Source of the DNA: CAZVRZ01 sp964629965
Lineage (GTDB): Bacteria > Chloroflexota > Anaerolineae > Anaerolineales > UBA4823
Reading direction: 5' to 3'
Assembly: GCA_964629965.1 (NCBI GenBank)
Contig: CAZVRZ010000025.1
Span: 1 to 44,255, forward strand
Length of the DNA stretch: 44,255 bases
The notes under the pieces were generated by a model that was not told where the DNA came from, did no database searches, and was given only the letters and a program-made list of their open reading frames with translations. The number at the start of each line of letters is the position of its first letter. Positions within the stretch are counted from its first letter, which is position 1. Below are positions 43,299-44,255 of the stretch, in pieces. Both the position numbers and the translations under genes were made by a program.

Positions 43299-44162
43299 TC
43301 AGGGGGTTGCGCCGCGGGCGATTGGGTGCCTTGGATCGGTGATCCATTCGCTCCAAGAGCCGGTATACAACCGGGATTCGCCCAGCCCGGCATAGTACAT
43401 TGCCAGAATATTGTGATTGGCGGTTACGCCAGAGCCGCAGTAAAAAGCCGTCCGTTCCGCCGGAGTCCCGTTCAATAATTTTTCAAAACGTTGGCGCAGT
43501 TCTGATGAAGTTCGAAAAGTGCCATCAGGGTTGAGATTTTCTACATAGGGTGAACTGAACGCGCCGGGAATATGCCCCGCAACCGGATCGATGGTTTCAT
43601 TTTCGCCACGATAGCGCTCGGCTGCACGGCTGTCGAACACTTTGCAAGCAGGATCCTGGCGCATCACATCCACCTCGGCAGCATCAGCCAAATGTTCTGG
43701 GTGTACCTGTACCACGAATTCTCTGGGCGGGTTGGTTTCCAGGCCTGTATTGACAGGCAGGTTCATCCTTAGCCAATTCTGCCAGCCCCCATCTAGCACC
43801 GCGGCTGCCTCGTGACCCAGCCAGCGCAGCATCCACCAAAACCGGGAAGCTGCCATAGCACCGCCAGCATCATCATAGGCCACTACCTGACTATGCTCCC
43901 CAATCCCCAGGCGAGAGAAAACCTGGCAGGCCTGCTCGATGCCCGGCAAAGGATGACGCCCAGTTTTTCCTGCACTTATCGGGCCTACCAGATCATGCAG
44001 AGAGACATACACCGCCCCAGGAATGTGACCCTTCAAATAATCCTGATAAGAGTGCTCCACGGCAGCCATTGAAAAACGGCAATCCACAACCACCCAATTC
44101 GGATCGTCGAGATGCTCAGCCAATTCTTCCGTCTTCACCAAGGTAGTATATACTTTTGTCAT
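43299..44162 (-). CDS. sseA: two-domain sulfurtransferase (3-mercaptopyruvate/thiosulfate type)
   Basis: 287 residues from the ATG at 44162; the frame opens at 44180. Two rhodanese domains (about 5-140 and 155-285). The second has CGSGVTA with C242 as the persulfide cysteine, the form seen in mercaptopyruvate sulfurtransferases; the first has lost its cysteine, as usual. The gene is convergent with the zinc-ribbon gene. The 75 bases past its start, up to the window edge, hold no feature that I can support. Confidence 0.9.
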   Translation of the reverse strand: MTKVYTTLVKTEELAEHLDDPNWVVVDCRFSMAAVEHSYQDYLKGHIPGAVYVSLHDLVGPISAGKTGRHPLPGIEQACQVFSRLGIGEHSQVVAYDDAGGAMAASRFWWMLRWLGHEAAAVLDGGWQNWLRMNLPVNTGLETNPPREFVVQVHPEHLADAAEVDVMRQDPACKVFDSRAAERYRGENETIDPVAGHIPGAFSSPYVENLNPDGTFRTSSELRQRFEKLLNGTPAERTAFYCGSGVTANHNILAMYYAGLGESRLYTGSWSEWITDPRHPIARGATP

Positions 44163-44255
44163 ATTCGCGCTGCCTTGCATATGTATGATGAGATGATGTA
44201 ATCAGCAATTCTGTTTTTGAGTAAAAAGGGGCCAAGGAAAACAGCGGCAAAACAG

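Noticed and set aside
1..44255. CRISPR arrays, insertion sequences, attachment sites, prophage
   Set aside because: No regularly spaced repeats, transposase, integrase or phage-type genes were seen on either strand.

Overview
The window is ordinary bacterial chromosome at about 50% GC with no RNA genes, mobile elements or CRISPR arrays that I can see. The best guess is a Chloroflexota bacterium of the Anaerolineae type. That is inference from the gene set: YvcK with N-terminal membrane helices, Thr/Pro-rich linkers on surface proteins, FHA-winged-helix regulators, CpXC proteins, YhfC-type membrane proteins and a diderm-independent cell wall gene set. It was not proven by any marker gene.

Region 1 (1-11.4 kb, all minus strand) is an exopolysaccharide or capsule operon read from right to left. 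It holds an 80-residue unknown, a NusG/RfaH-type antiterminator paralogue, gmd, a fused ATP sulfurylase-APS kinase, a WecC-type nucleotide-sugar dehydrogenase, a two-domain oxidoreductase, a heparinase II/III-family protein, rfbC, rfbB and the start of rfbA, which runs off the left edge. The operon has its own extended -10 promoter. An intrinsic terminator-like hairpin lies in its leader, before the first gene, which fits control by the NusG paralogue.

Region 2 (11.4-16.8 kb, minus strand) is a central carbon operon: yvcK, gap, pgk, tpiA and an M50-like membrane peptidase. Several of its junctions carry strong inverted repeats, including a terminator-like element between gap and pgk.

Region 3 (17-25.7 kb, plus strand) has recJ, a stand-alone AAA ATPase, and a tightly overlapped cluster of glycerophosphodiesterase, threonine dehydratase-like enzyme, an orphan CoA-transferase beta-like protein and a membrane-tethered GH3 glycosidase.

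Region 4 (25.7-31.8 kb) is signalling: a tail-anchored Ser/Thr kinase divergent from an FHA-winged-helix regulator with a shared symmetric -10 element, a CpXC zinc protein, an orphan histidine kinase and a class III aminotransferase.

Region 5 (31.9-44.2 kb) holds tgt, uppP, a PBP-like lipoprotein, a pyruvate dehydrogenase E1alpha-E1beta-E2 operon followed by an unknown protein and a GGDEF response regulator, a YhfC-like membrane protein, a short pyrophosphatase-like protein, an ABC-2 transporter with a membrane zinc-ribbon protein, and a two-domain sulfurtransferase.

No stretch longer than 300 bases lacks a gene. The two longest gaps (16784-17016 and 18724-18954) hold promoters and inverted repeats described below. 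The candidates for a less-described system are the NusG-paralogue cassette with its leader terminator, and the kinase/FHA-winged-helix pair.
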